From Chionis minor (Eukaryota > Chordata > Aves > Charadriiformes > Chionididae), in assembly GCA_013398295.1 (NCBI GenBank), contig VZSF01008943.1, forward strand, positions 133,963 through 197,962: DNA of 64,000 nt, in the 5' to 3' direction. The notes under the pieces are model-generated. The model was not told the origin of the DNA. It did no database searches and saw nothing but the letters and a program-made list of their open reading frames with translations. Below, piece by piece: positions 1 through 13,117 of this stretch (position 1 is the stretch's first letter; each line of letters begins with the position of its first letter). Position numbers and translations under genes: made by a program.

Positions 1-105
1 TGCTGAGGGACGTGGGTTTAGGGGTGGGTTGGGCAGCGTTAGGTTGATAGTTGGACTTGATGATCTTAAAGGTCCCTTCCAACAGAGATCATTCAATGAT
101 TCCGA
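1..105 (+). mobile_element. CR1 LINE, 3' end fragment, cut by window edge
   Basis: The segment carries the end of an avian CR1 retrotransposon. TGCTGAGGGACGTGGGTTTA is followed by TTGGACTTGATGATCTTAAA and GGTCCCTTCCAAC, and it finishes in a degraded ATTC..ATGATTC tail. The same opening words recur in the CR1 copy at 33986-34220, so both belong to the same or a closely related subfamily. CR1 copies are normally truncated at the 5' end and lack a poly(A) tail. This one is cut by the window start, so its true 5' end is unknown. It has no coding capacity. Confidence 0.88.
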
Positions 106-3100
106 GGGTGTTCAGATTTATATGTTGCGTGTACAGCTCCAGACTGGACTAGGACTGTGACTGCAGCCATAGACATGGCTCCAGACCTGAAGAGCTTTCC
201 CATTTCTGAGGTCAGCTGAGTTAGAGCTGGGATGGCAGCTGGGTTGTCAGGCGTTCTGAGAAAGGTTTATGCCTCCGTATGGGAATGCACAGATGTGGCA
301 TCACTGGTACATGGGTCCTTTTTTCTGATTACGCACTAGGAGCTGGATTTGAATGTGCATTTTGTTGGTGAGATCCCTAAATGGGCACTGTATGATGAAT
401 TCATTCCGGGAAATCCCTGAATGCCTGCTGGAGGCTAGTTGATCACCGCTGTTGCTTTTACCTTGTTGTCTGTGCACGGATGATATTTCTGAGAGTACAA
501 ACAAGAGAGAAATGCAGATGAATAACTCCAGTGTATAACATCTTGCTATTTTCCCCCAAATAATTTAACTCATACCATTTGGAGAATCTCTGAATGATGT
601 CACAGAGAGTGCAAAGTCTATGGCATATGACCCAGCTGCTGCTCTTTCTTTTTTATTTTTCTTTTCCATAAAATGAATGAACTATACCCATGAGTTTCAG
701 TTAATGTTATCATTTCTTTCCTCCCTAAAAAGCTTTTGATAAGTAGCTTAATAGAAAAACACTGTAGAGTTAGGGTTTTTTTTTTTCTTTAATTTTTTTT
801 TAACAGAAGCCTCTGTCCCAAAGGAAAGAATCTATAAAGCCTGATAATCTCACTTTAGTCCGATGTTTAATTAATTTTTATTTCAGTTGCTCAGTTTCAG
901 GGCATCTGACGTGTTTTGCAGGAAGAAATAGAAAATGGGAGCACTGTGAATTCTGTTTAAAAAGAAAAAAAAAAAAAGTCATAAAAACACGCCTCATAGG
1001 AGAGCACTGCCTCCATTCAGAACAAAATCTTTTTATTCAAGTTTCTTTTCATGAAAACTATTCAGCTGGCTTGTGGTTTTGTTATTCTGATAGATGGGTA
1101 GTTTGAATGCTTTGCAGGACTACTGGACCTCATAGAGCAAGTTGGAGTCAGTGAGCTTAGGCTGCAGTGAGCTGGAACCTGAGTTTTATCATTAGTGAAT
1201 GTCATTATTCACTGCATTTGCCTGAACCCAGAGGAGCAGAGGGCAAAATCAAACTAGTGAAAATCCCCTTCTTTACATATAGATGCTTAACCTGGCCCCA
1301 GACATTTCTGCTGTGGATCATCATTCCTAAATAGTAAGAAAATACAGCAGTAAATATTTCCAAGTGATTGAAACAGCCATCATCTGCTTGCTGTTGGTGC
1401 GGAAGGAATAGGGATGAGGCTCCGTCTCTCCCTGGATCAGCTCCGGTGTTTGAGAGGCAAATGGAAAGTGGAAGCACTAGAGGAAGAGTGTGAACAAAAC
1501 AGACGGCGGCTCCCTGCCTTCTGAGTGGTCTGCTGTATGCAAAGGCCAAAAGAGATCAATTTTCATGCTTTTTTCCCCACCCCCCCTCAACTGTTTGGCC
1601 TTTCAGTCCCGTAACATGTATTGAGTTTGCCGGCATAAGCCGACATGATGCAGGACTTGGCATTAATTGTGATCTGAGCACGGAACAGGGACCATTCACC
1701 TCACTAAGGGCAGATTGAATTTGTCCCTGTTCCTACAGCTTTATATGTGAACAAGCATCTTAGAGTATAAACTTCAATGAGGGAAAATGAGGAAAAAAAG
1801 CAGATGCTCTTTTGCTGATGCCTCCTTTTAATCATTTGGGAATGCGATAAAGTTTAGTACATGTTGTGAAGATAATGAATTTATCCGTGTTGAACACATA
1901 TCATCGAAATAGAAAATCCCTAGTTACAATTTGGTTTTAACCAATGGCAATGAGACAATCCTTCATTTCTCTTGACTGTTTCTGTGCTGCGATGAGGCCC
2001 GGTAACCTGCGGAGAGTTCTGTATCAGAGCAAACCAATGAAAAAGGCTGCATTAACCATTTAAGACATTTAAGAAGGTAAATTTTACTGGCATTTTCAAG
2101 ACCTTCGGATAAGAAGATGATAAATATATTGATGAACACTGCCAAATGCTTGCCCCAAGATCAGAAAACTACGCTTTTCAACATAACAAAGATTGATAAT
2201 TCTTCCTGTGTTTTGTATGTCATAGTATATGAAATTAAAACATAGTGCTGGGAGGAAATATCTGACTAGCTGAGCAACAAATTCAGAACAAAGCTACCTG
2301 CAGAAGTGTTATTTTTGCATTCTTTATTTGAAAGCATGGCTAAATTCCTTACGGGATAATGCAGTTGAGACACACGTGGAGCTACTGCTTACCTCAAATA
2401 ACTTGCTTAAGCACAGACATATACAAACAAACTCTGAATCTCCCCATATGCAGCCTGATGGGAAGGCTGGTTTATGGGGTAATGCTCATTCAAGTCTGAA
2501 TGGAAGATGCTCTGTAAAATATGTTGTTTCTCCTCCTCCCCCCTCCTTTTCCCCCCCTCCCTGTTTTTCCATATGTACTTTCTACCTGTGCCCTTGCAGC
2601 TGACAGGATTTTGATCCGGACTTTAATGGGGCAAAGGATGGGCTAATGATAGAGAACACTGGTCTTTGGAACAGTCTTGTAGCCCTTTTTGAAGTGCTTC
2701 AGGGACACCAGGGAGGTTTATGATCCTTGCAGAGCCATTCCAGAATTTTCTGCAGGAAAAGTAGACATACCTGGTGGGAATAACCTCGATGACCCCCGGG
2801 CTTGTAACCAGAGCTGTGAATTTCTTTAACTCGTGCAGGGTACCCTGACAGGAGGAACACAAGCCAGGGAAGAAACCTGAAGCTTTCCTGTCCTCTTTGT
2901 GCAGGGCTACTCTGACCTTTTCTGGTATTCCTTATTTCATTACTGGCTCTCTCTGTTCTATCTTTGCTCCTTGATTACCGCGTCCTTTTCTCTGGGGAAG
3001 CTCTAGGCCACTATACGAAGGGATTAATGCCCTCAGCGTACAGTGGTTCATTTCACTGACCACCCTGCAAACTCCAAATCGGAGAGTTTGTTCTTGTGGC

Positions 3101-3239
3101 AATAATTGCAAGAACCGGAGTGGTGTGAATGAGAGTAAGGGAGGTTACACAGACGTGGGCTTAACTTTCCCAGAGAAAAGCCCCAAATTAAACCTTCAAT
3201 CCAAACCTCTTTGAGTCCTCGCTATAAAACTTCTTAACC
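106..3239. other. AT-rich noncoding stretch
   Basis: No gene is recognisable. Open frames are short (at most about 114 codons), occur on both strands and do not resemble known proteins. Low-complexity runs include a T-rich run at about 775-800, an A run at about 963-977 and the C-rich tract listed separately at 2527-2569. Scattered higher-GC text at about 2600-3000 has no repeat or exon I could identify. Confidence 0.6.
2527..2569. repeat. Polypyrimidine / C-rich low-complexity tract
   Basis: A run of T and C only contains C runs of 6 (2538-2543), 7 (2551-2557) and 3 (2559-2561). The minus strand therefore carries G runs able to form a G-quadruplex if the 7-base run is split around a single base. 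Such tracts are common in vertebrate noncoding DNA. Confidence 0.7.
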
Positions 3240-3835
3240 TCATGGGGAAACATGTTTGAAGCATGATCCCTGGAACGGGTGGGTCGTGGCGGTGTACGTA
3301 CAGCATTATCACTGCGTAGAAGGGATTGTACAAATGGGCTCATGTAACGTTAGCATGGGAATAACGAAACGGCTTGTGAATTACAGCGCAGCAAAAGTTG
3401 CATTTGGCAGAATGATGAACTATGGATGAGCGTGTACAGGTGGGACCCGGCAATCTATCAGTGAGACATGTTTCCCAATCCCTAATGCCAGGACGCCTGG
3501 CATGATGCAGCTAATAAAATGAGAGAAACAAGGGTATGTGCACACACGCGCTTCGCAGAGGGTACTGTGCACCTACACAATTAATGACACTTGTGAATTA
3601 TGGAGTGATGACAAACACCATCGCTATCACGAAGCAGACCAGAGGGTTCATTCTGGGCAGATAAAATAAATTGTGTAGTCGTACAGAACTCCTTAGATCT
3701 TCTTAGCCAACGGCCTCAGGCAATTAAATGAGCTAGAAATTGAGCTCTCCACAAGCATTTAAATAGCAACTGTTCACATGCACACACTAGCAATTATTTG
3801 GTGTTGAAATAAGAAAAGGAAATTGAATTCAAAGT
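3240..3835. other. Candidate conserved noncoding block (unproven)
   Basis: This segment has mixed composition without homopolymer runs, an unusual number of CpG dinucleotides for its surroundings, and an inverted repeat at 3485-3503 (arms ATGCCAGG and CCTGGCAT around ACG). It holds homeodomain-like words (AATTAATGA, CAATTAAATGAG) and no open frame of note. This texture is typical of vertebrate conserved enhancers, but conservation cannot be seen from one sequence. It may equally be ordinary unique DNA. Confidence 0.2.
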
Positions 3836-6800
3836 CTGTTTGGTAGAGAGTAAAACTGTATTTCAGTTTCCTGGTCAGGAAGTTTTCTGGGTTCAATTTC
3901 AGGGCACTATTTCAACCCTGAGCACAATTTCAGGGTTCAGATAAAAAGCTAAGCTTGAAAAAGAGAATAAAAACACCGAGAAATTTAAAATATTTTCTCT
4001 ATATTTGATTATGTTGTGGCACAGCGTATATGCACAGCTGCCTATATTGAATATTGTGTGTTTCAAAAAGTAAAAGAACCATTAAATTACTATCTACCTA
4101 ATTACCTGTAAGACACCCTGCAATGTTAAGCAGACCAATACCTCAACAAACCTACAATTACTGTGTTGTGGTTTCTGTATACGCTGGATGCATTTGCAGA
4201 GCATGTGAATGAATGATGGCATAATTGGATGAATCACTCAATAATTTGAACAGTAAAAAGCTGCGAGGCACATACTTGATGGAGGCATTTTCTAAATATA
4301 AAAATGGGTTCCATTTTTTAGTCAAATAATTTTGAATACCTGAGACAAATTATGTGGTATCACTCTGATTATTTTTCAGTTTCTTATTGGTGTTTGGTAG
4401 AAATGCAAACTTTTAAAAGATTGCTGCAAACTTAAGATTTCCATAAAACATTAGCTTTTTCTTTCTGATCAGCTCCTTCTGATTCCTTAATTTTTTTTTC
4501 TGCAATGCTAAAATCTAGCGCATGTGACATCAAAATTCACTAGCAGGAAGAAACTCTGAGAGTTATAATATTAGATTATCAAGTTAAGTGGGTTCAGAAT
4601 GTTAAATATGTTGAGGGACTACAAATCTAAAGGCCAGATTTTTGGGGATGGTTATGTCTCTACTGCTTCCTGGGCTACAATTTCTAAATACCTGTGGAGA
4701 TGTGAATCTTTAAATGGAAATTGTTAATCGCAAGTCATCCAGCTCCAGATTTATGGAGACTTAAATGTCTTATGGGAATTTCAGATGTAATTAGATCCCA
4801 TTAAGTTCCAGGAAGTTTAGGAATTTATATAGGTTCCTGTCTGTACTGAAAGGCTTTAAAAAAAATCTGTCTAGAGTGAAAGGTGGACTAATGTTTCAAC
4901 AAGAAACAGCCTTTTTATTTCTAAATTTTTTGTATTATTTTTTGATTGTGATCTCTTTGTGCAAGCTGACTAAGTGATGTTGGCCTCTGGGGGAAGGAAC
5001 TGTGGTGTTATATGGCGATGAAATCCTTCCCGAATTGGTAGTAGAGCCTGCAGGGCTGGCTGTGTTTTTGGTGCTGTTGTCTGGGAGCCGAGTGCCAGGC
5101 AGGACCTACAGCCCCTGGTGAGCCAGGCTAAAGGCAAAGGCAACTCACGCCGTCGCCGCAAAAGAAGGCTCTTCCTCCTGGATGGAGGAAGGTTGCCGGG
5201 AAGTTCTTTCTCAGAGAGATGCTGAGAAAATTCAGGGAATGCCAAAAGGTTATGATACAAATTAAGATTTTTAGAAGTTTACTTAAAACTCACTGATTTG
5301 TAAGCGGCTTCTTTATTCTCACTGGGTGGTTTTGGGTTTGGTGGTGTTTTTTTGGGTTTTTTTTAATTGGAATAACAACTAGTACAAAGGTGTCTAAACG
5401 AATCGAAATCTGTAGCATAATGGAGCAGTGTATGATGTTGGCATTAACTCACTCTCAGGAGCATCCGTTTGCAACTGTTATTCTGTGTCTGTTGGTAGCA
5501 AAGTGTGTTCCAAACACAGGTGCGTGCACACACTGTTCTTTCCTTCGGAGTTTACTTCTGGTTCTTGTCTTGCTCTTTTTCCCTTAATCTAAGGTAATAA
5601 GACTGTGAACAGAAAGTGCATATTTGCTTTTTATACATAGAGAAGCTAGTCAAGCTTTTTTTTCCCTTTTCATTAAAGTTTTCTGAAGTGGTACATTAAG
5701 ATTTTAAGATGTTAAAAGCAAATTACCTCTTAAGATGTTTCTTAAAGAAAAAAAACCATACATTTTTTGAATTATGATCTATAAGCTTGTAAAATTTGAA
5801 CTGATATATAAAATGTCAGGTTCTTATTGCATTTTAAATCATGTATTCAGCTGTATTGGGACCTTTCTCTGTAGTGCTGATGATTTTTTGCAGTGTCACC
5901 AAACCACTGTAGTGATGTGCTGGCATGTGTGTTAAATAACCTTTTATTTTCAGGGAATTTTAAATCAGTGGTAACATTTTTAATAGGGTGCAATTAAAAG
6001 TCAATCAATACTATTCTGTGTGCATAGTGCTCACTTTCAGAAATGCAAGTAAATAGATGGCTTATTTTTCTTTGTTAACGTGATCATCTTCAGTTGAAAT
6101 AGCTACTTGGACTTGCCAACTACAGAATCAATAAATAAGTTTAACAAGTATTTCAGAATGTGCAAAACAGCAGAAAGCAGGCTATTAAACATCTTATTTT
6201 CAGAGCTACAGTACTCCAAGATCCTGCTGATGTTTATTGAGATTTTTCTGCCTGATACTCTGTTACTGAATGATTCTGTCTTTATAAAGATAGGTATCTT
6301 GGGGAAGAGGTAGGTGATTTGTATATGTACAACATCACTCTGAACAGCAGTAAGGAAAGAAAGGCATTTTAAATAAGAATGAAAATAAAGTTAATAGTGG
6401 ATAATACATCAGTCACTTTTCTTATCTTGTCCACTTCTCTTCCGTGATAAAAACTATTTCTGAGAGAGGGGAATTTAACAGGTATTTCCCATGAAATTTG
6501 TTGACATGTGCTGCTTTGTCAAAACCAAATTGCTGATGACAGCCAGTTTATTCTGATTTGGTTTTCCAGTCAACCATCTTGAAAAAATATTTCATGGAGT
6601 TGACAGATTGGATTTTTTTTTTTAATTTAAAAAAATGAAGTTCTTGTGTTGAAAATTTGAGGTAATTAAAACAAATCAGCCCCCTGACTGTAAAATTGAA
6701 ATTTGACTTAAAATACATCAATTCAAATTCTTGAAAAAGAATATTAAAATTAGTTCAAAGTCTGTTTTTCTTTTCTTTTTTCCCCCCACAGATTTATGGA

Positions 6801-9489
6801 GGATTTTTGTCTTAATATTTGTAACCTTCCAGTGTTTGTGGGTTGGTAAGGTATTTTACCTTCATCTTCAGCAGGGAATGCCATTGTGCTTCTTCGTGTT
6901 ATAAGGAAATTAGTAATTTATTGTTAACCAGACAAAATTTATGATTAGAGATGTGTCTGGCTTTTTTATTTAGTTAAAGATGTAGGTGCATGAGAAATTC
7001 ACAAGGAAGTCAGAAGTGCTGAGATCTAGAGTGAGTGGTTGATATCACACCTGTGTGAGGGCTTAAATATGTTCTTCAAGAATCACTGGGCAGCAGGAGA
7101 ATTGTTCCTCAATTTTTGTGTGCCTGAAAATCTGTCTAATGAAAGGAAGTAGAGTAGATGAGGTTCATTAAAATGAGAGGGAATACCTAAACTGAGCTTA
7201 CATAATGAGCTTGAGGAAATTTTTTTCTCTATGTTATGGCCTTAAAGTGATTCCTTGTATACGTGGCTGTGACTGCACTGGAAAACAACTCGATACTGGG
7301 GTGCTTATCCTTTAATAGTTTTACTTTTTGAGGCTAATTTAAATAGAGCTGCAGCTGGCTTTAAAAATCACCAACTGTACTTGGATGCTGGTGGTCTTGC
7401 CCCCTCACTCCTACACCCTGCCACCTCTGCAAGATGTTGCTAAGATGAAACTTAGAGTGACATTTGCAGCCAGTATGTTTCCTTTCGGTGACCTTAAAAC
7501 AATTTAAAACAGCGGTTTCTGCCATTACAGAATTTAGTGTGCTCTGTTCCTGGGGAGGAACATCACATCCGTTGAGCACAGCACTATAAAAACCAGCCCA
7601 CAAGTACACTCACGATAATATAGAGAATTCTCCTGCATGTTATCCCTTTTATTTTCCTGCCACAAAAATAAAGGGCAATCCTTAAATCCGACTGAACTAT
7701 AATGTAAAAGCTGAGCAACTGTCGTTTTTATTTTGGCTGGTTTCCCTGTAGAATTTCTAAGACGCAAAGCAAACCAAAGGGCTACCATGTGGGAAGTATA
7801 CGGAGTTGGAGGGCTCCCTTTTTTGTCTGCTGCAGTTACTGAAGTCAAAATGCACCCTAATTCCATTCAATTACCTTCACTGTAATGCTATTTTGGAACT
7901 ACCGTACATATGCATGGTGTGCTGCTCAGTGTGACCCTGCAAAGGTCAACAGAGCTTCAGGAGCTGGATGGTGAAAGGAGAATAATGATCCTACATGGGA
8001 AGCAGTGTTACTTTTAAATTATTTTTTTATTATATTATTTTTGGTTTCAGCAGCTCTTTTTTTTTCTTTCTTTCTTTTTTTTTCCTGCTATTCCTCATTT
8101 TCCTCACCTGGGAGGGGTGCTTCTTTGGCTTGTTGTGATCAAAGGGAGAAGGAGGATGTCTGATAACACAAGGACTTTCAGAATGTGCCAACATTAGTAA
8201 AGGGAAAGAGGGAAGAGGAAGCAAAAAAGTGTGTTTTAAAAGTGTTTTCATTTCAAGAAATACGCTTTGTTTCAGGAAAGCATTGGTGTGCATTTGAATT
8301 GAGAAGCCAAACACTCTGAAATCACGCTGTTGTGCTTTTATGCCATGGGAAGGTGTAATTGTTCTTTCACAGCCATCTATTTATTTTTTTTAAACTCCAG
8401 TGTTTGTCAGAGTAGTTACCCTGGTTTCCGTTGCTTTTGCTATGAATTCAGTGGCATAAAGCAGAGAAAAAAAAATATGTGGAGGATAAATCCCTGGGAA
8501 ATAATAACTGATTAAAGATGGCAAATCTTATCCTTGAGAGTAGGAGGTGTTAATGAGACACAGAAGTGATTTTGTTCCTCTCTACCAATGAAGGATTCAT
8601 CTCAGTAGAGGAGGCTCAAATGATAAGATTTATACCATCTGCCTCGGAAGCTGGGACTTACCACTGTCACTTCCAGGATGGCAGCACTTAACAGAGAGAT
8701 TTTACCAGTTTTCAGTAGCCCAGACAGGATAGAGAGGTGGACTTCACAGCTCACGCTTGTCTTAATAAAAAAAAAAAATAATAAATTGAAACCTTGAGTG
8801 TTTTCTAGCTGTGCAAAGAGCCAACAGGTCACTCCTGAGCTGCAGATGAATTTAGACACGTAGCAAAGACTTTTTTTCTGCTTCTTACAACAAGCTTCTC
8901 ACTATCCTATTTCTGAAAGGCCTAAGAAATTGGGACTTAAAATATTTTCTTTTTGTTCTTGTAATCTTTTTATGATGACAAAAGTATTCCTTTTTGACAT
9001 GCAGGGCAACATTAGGGATTTTAGATTTCCCTTTTAACTCTGTTTTATACAAAAAAATCCAATGTCTTGCTCTATTTTTTTTTCTTCATGTACAACAGGG
9101 CACGCAAATGCCTCATTTTCTTGGGGAAACAGCAGTATTTGTATGTGAAGAGTAAAAAGTTGGATGAAAATTTATTAGACATTTACTGGTTTGGGGTTTT
9201 TTTCTATTTTTTTTTCCCCTTTTTTGGTGAAACCAAAGCCTGTTTTGTGGGTTGATTTCATAGCCGTCTCTTCTCCGGTGTTCATACAAATTATATAAAT
9301 TGGGGTCTGCGCCACGTTCTCAGATTCGGGTAGGTTGTTGATAAGGCCTAAGGAGGGGTCTTTCCAAGTGTCTACCATCAAGCTCCTACTTCTGTACAGC
9401 CTAAGACAATTCTTCCTTTCATCCACAGCAATTACGGCTGTTGGGTATGAAACCACCTGATTTAGGTTATGCTGAGCTCCTAAGTTGAG
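3836..9489. other. AT-rich noncoding stretch
   Basis: No gene, RNA gene or recognisable mobile element is seen. The text is rich in A and T runs, for example around 6610-6635, 8054-8084 and 9075-9083. A GC-raised patch with a few CpGs lies at about 5080-5170. Open frames are below about 110 codons and unrecognised. Confidence 0.55.
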
Positions 9490-10226
9490 ATTCGAAAGTT
9501 GAGAAATTACTTTATATATAACATTGTCTTGATTCTGGGTCTTTTGCTTTCTCTCTTCTTTGGATCCGGCTTCCTTGAAGTGTGTGAGGTCCGCAGTGGG
9601 TGGTGGAGAAGGGGTTGTTCAGAGGGTGATTTGTACCACATTGCCCGACGCCTGTCTCACAACAGGGTTCGTTTCATCCTGCTGCAATCCAGTGACCTCT
9701 GCTCGCTCCTCAGTGGTGCGCCCAGCCTGTTGTTATTTTTCTGCTATGCCAAAGACGTGGGGGAGTATTTGGGCTTTTTTGTTTGTTTGTTTATTTGGGT
9801 TTTTTATTTGGTTTGGTTTTGTTTTCTTTAAAGCGGCTCAAATGTCTTCCTCTGAAGCGTATTGGAATAAAGCGCCCTGGTCAGCAGGTTGCCATGCAGG
9901 GTGCTGGGGCTGAACGGGATGGTGGGAAATCCGTAAGGAAAGAAGTGGTGGGATTGGTGGGGCCCTCAGAAACCAACGGCATCCCTGCCTCGGCTTTGGT
10001 TCTCCCTGCAAGTGGGGGAAAACATAGTTATTTATTTGGGGAAACTTTTCAAAAGCTTATTTATGCTTGGAAAACCTGCCCAGCCCTCAGTCACCTGGCT
10101 AGCTGGCTCTTCACTGCCCATGGCTATTTGCGTGGTCTTTTCAGTTTGCAGGAACAATTTGCAGGGCTCAGTGTCCCAGATTTGGATCAGAGTTCACTCT
10201 CTTATTGTCTGTTGACACGTGTTTGA
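9490..10226 (+). other. GC-raised block with overlapping open frames, no recognised gene
   Basis: Three + strand frames stay open for 110, 117 and 147 codons across this block, the last at 9783-10226. A T/G-rich tract of about 60 bases ends at about 9832 in TTTAAAG, which resembles a splice acceptor. The frame then runs open for about 130 codons to a stop at 10224-10226. I do not recognise any of the translations. The early part of the 147-codon frame is simply the translated T-rich tract. The block could be an unidentified terminal exon, an old retroelement remnant, or chance in GC-richer DNA, which is the most likely reading. Confidence 0.2.
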
Positions 10227-13001
10227 ATTTGTATCTGGATCAAGAGATATTGAACAGACTTTGAGGCTGCTCAGATTGTAAATCCTAACGAGCTTTGTGT
10301 AACACATTGTGATAATTTATATTTTTATAAGTAACCAATATATTCAGAGCATGGGGCTAAAATATATGCTCAAAAATAAATGCTAAACATTACATTTTGA
10401 AATCTATATATTGACTTCTGAGTACATGATCAAGTTTCCTGTGTGTGCTGTCTGTGTTTGTGAGTCAGACTTTCATTTAAATTAGAAATATGAAAACCTG
10501 GTCCTTAATAATTATATATTATTTTGTTATAAAATATAAAGGAGAAGAAAAAAAAAATATTTTTTTTTCCTTTGTGTACCCACCATCCCCCAGAACTAAG
10601 TGTATGAAAAGTTATCTAATAAGAAAGAATGGGCATCTAAATAAAGAATAAAGTTTTTTTTACCTGGTTTCAGGCTGCAGTAAAATGTCATGCTCCTAGC
10701 TTAGGTGTTATGGGTCACTTGCTTAGCTCGGAAAAGCATGGCATCTAATTAAATATGTCACTTAGTGTGCTGTAATTGTCACTTCCTGCCACAGAGGGGC
10801 CAAGAAGTGGGACATAGTGTAGTAGACTTGTCATCTCTCGGGTTTAACTGAACAGCCCTGACTTGAGAGATAAGGAAGGTTTGTGGGTGGTACATGTTGT
10901 TTCTCTTCGTTATCTCTATATAAGTTATGTGATAGTCAAATCATTAAGAAAAAAATAATATTTCTGAGATAGGCCTTTCAGTAAATCATGAAAAATAGCA
11001 TAGCATTGTTACCGATGCAATCCCAATGGTTCTTTACCTTCAAGGACTTTGATATAAGAATAGATAAAAAAATAAAGGTGGGGAGCACGCAGATGCTGGG
11101 AGTGCAGGCAATCAATCTCTACATCATCTATGCTAGGCCTTTAATGTAGCTGGCAAGTCCTTCTGGGATTTCCCCTGTAGAAATGAGGTGAAATTAGGTG
11201 TCTCCAGAAGCAGTCCACATTGCCTAGAATAGGCTATTATTCAGAATAACCTTTTCAAAAATCCTAGTTGCTCTCCATTCTCTGTAAGTAAGCCCTTGGA
11301 GACCAGCAGGTGAGCTAAGTTAGGTGCCTAGAGTTAGATAGAATGAGTCCCCTTAAAACTATAATGATGCAACTCTGCGAATGTGACCAAGGTGTCCTTG
11401 AGGATGCTGCGTGCCCAGGAGACTAACAAGATGTAAAACTGGCCATATTCAAGGTTTCTCTTTGGGCCAAATGTCAAAGAGCCGGCAGATGTAGCGAGAC
11501 AGACTGCTTCAAGGACCTTGAGGTCTGTCTCTTGTGTTGCTGTTTCTTCCATGCATAATAGCAGAATCGTGGCCGGTAGATGAATTTTATATTTTGCCTT
11601 TAAAATGTAACTTTGGAAGTCAGACGCGTGCTGGTTTCTGTTGCGGTATTGAAATACGCTGTTGCTTTAATTCTTGATACTTAAAGAGGCGGTCATGTTT
11701 ATTCCTAGAAAAGGTAGTATTTTGGAAGAAAATTGCTGCTTCTTTACTATCAGTTTGCAAAGTTCTTTTGGAATGACAGGTAATACTTACCAAAAAAAAA
11801 AAAGGGTTGTTTTTGGGTTTTTTTCCCCCTTTTTTTTCAGTGCAGTGAAAAATCAGAATTACACTCAGATTCTAAAGAAACTGAAACCAAATATTATGAG
11901 AGCTCAAAAACATGATCAACAGAATAAACAAAACCTATTTAGTAAAAGACCCCCAAAATGTGTCAAAAATTTTAAAAAAACCTCCTATTGATGTTAAGCA
12001 AATACAGGTCAAGTTTTCAGCTATTATTTTGTAAAGCATTGATGCAGTGAAGTTGGGTTGCTTTTTGAGAAGAAAAGAACCCACTATTCCACTCCAATGG
12101 TAAGAAACAACAGATATACGGCAGATATATTTTTCATGCAGAATAACATGTTTTTGGAAAACATACCACTGGTGTAGATGTAAAGAGAAGAGGGAAACCT
12201 CCTAAGCATGCTGTAAACTCAAAATACTGTCAATCTGATACACTGCAGAGATTTTGCTGGTTTTTTTTAATTAAATGTGCTTTAGTAGGTTCTTCATGCT
12301 TCGAGATATGTAAAGCATAACATATTTGTAGTTTCAGTCTTCTATTTGACTCTGATATTTTTTTTCCTCAAGAAGTCTTCATTAAAGGGAAATGATTTTG
12401 CAGTCGATACCTTATGATTTGTTATAATGCAAGTAACATTTAGCACATCTTGTAGACTGTCTGAAGAATTCCCACAAGCTTCCTAGCAAATGTCATCTTA
12501 CTTCTGAATTGAGTGAAGCACTGCCTTCCTTTCGCTTTCCTGCAATTTGTCATGCTTCATACTTGGCTAAATCTGCCAATTTTCATTGTTCCCCCTGACA
12601 ACAGCTGTCAGCGTGCCATTTATGTCTTCAAAACTCTTGGTGGCAGCATCCTCTAAGTTACGGGATTGAAATGCAACATGAGCATCTAAATCTTAGAGAT
12701 TTAGATCTGTCTGACTTCTTCCTCTGTCATGCTCAGAAATAGCACCACAAAATCCCTTAGTTGCCCTAGGAAGGAGGACGACAGCTGGAATTAACAAAGT
12801 GGCCAACAAGTCCAGTAGAGGCGTTGTTCTCTCCTACATGGCTTTGAAGAACTCGCGTTGAGAGTGAGGGAATTAAAATCATTTGGAGAAGCATCCATGT
12901 AATAAATCTAATCACTGTCAAAAGACAGGGTGCAGGCCTGCTAAATAATTTTCTTCGTTTATTCGCTACAGAGCTGAGGAGATGCTTTTCTTTGTACGTT
13001 G
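10227..13001. other. AT-rich noncoding stretch
   Basis: The stretch holds A/T-rich unique DNA with a mixed A and T run near 10540-10570 and poly(A)/poly(T) runs at about 11792-11840. An AATAAA hexamer occurs near 10374, but no transcript unit can be tied to it. The only ordered structure found is the inverted repeat at 12684-12706. Confidence 0.55.
12684..12706. repeat. Perfect 10-bp inverted repeat with 3-base loop
   Basis: ATCTAAATCT at 12684-12693, spacer TAG, then the exact reverse complement AGATTTAGAT at 12697-12706. It could form a short hairpin or cruciform. It stands alone, with no gene or mobile-element ends beside it. Confidence 0.8.
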
Positions 13002-13117
13002 TCATTTATTGCAAACTCATGACTGCTTTCAAGTTCTTCCCAAACCTAAGAACTGGGAACCTGTGACATACAAATTGTGAATAATTCCCATTTTTGAGAA
13101 CAGGTTTGGGAATAACT
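13002..13117. repeat. Direct repeat copy A
   Basis: This 116-base stretch aligns without gaps to 14125-14240. My count is 20 mismatches, about 83% identity. Shared blocks include TCATTTATTGCAAACTCAT at the start and TTCTTCCCAAACCTAAGA inside. Similarity ends sharply on the left and fades on the right. I do not recognise the family. It may be an old local duplication or two insertions of one dispersed repeat. Confidence 0.85.

Noticed and set aside
8030..8314. 94-codon minus-strand frame ending in a lysine-rich stretch
   Set aside because: The K-rich part is the translated complement of the T/C-rich runs at 8054-8084.
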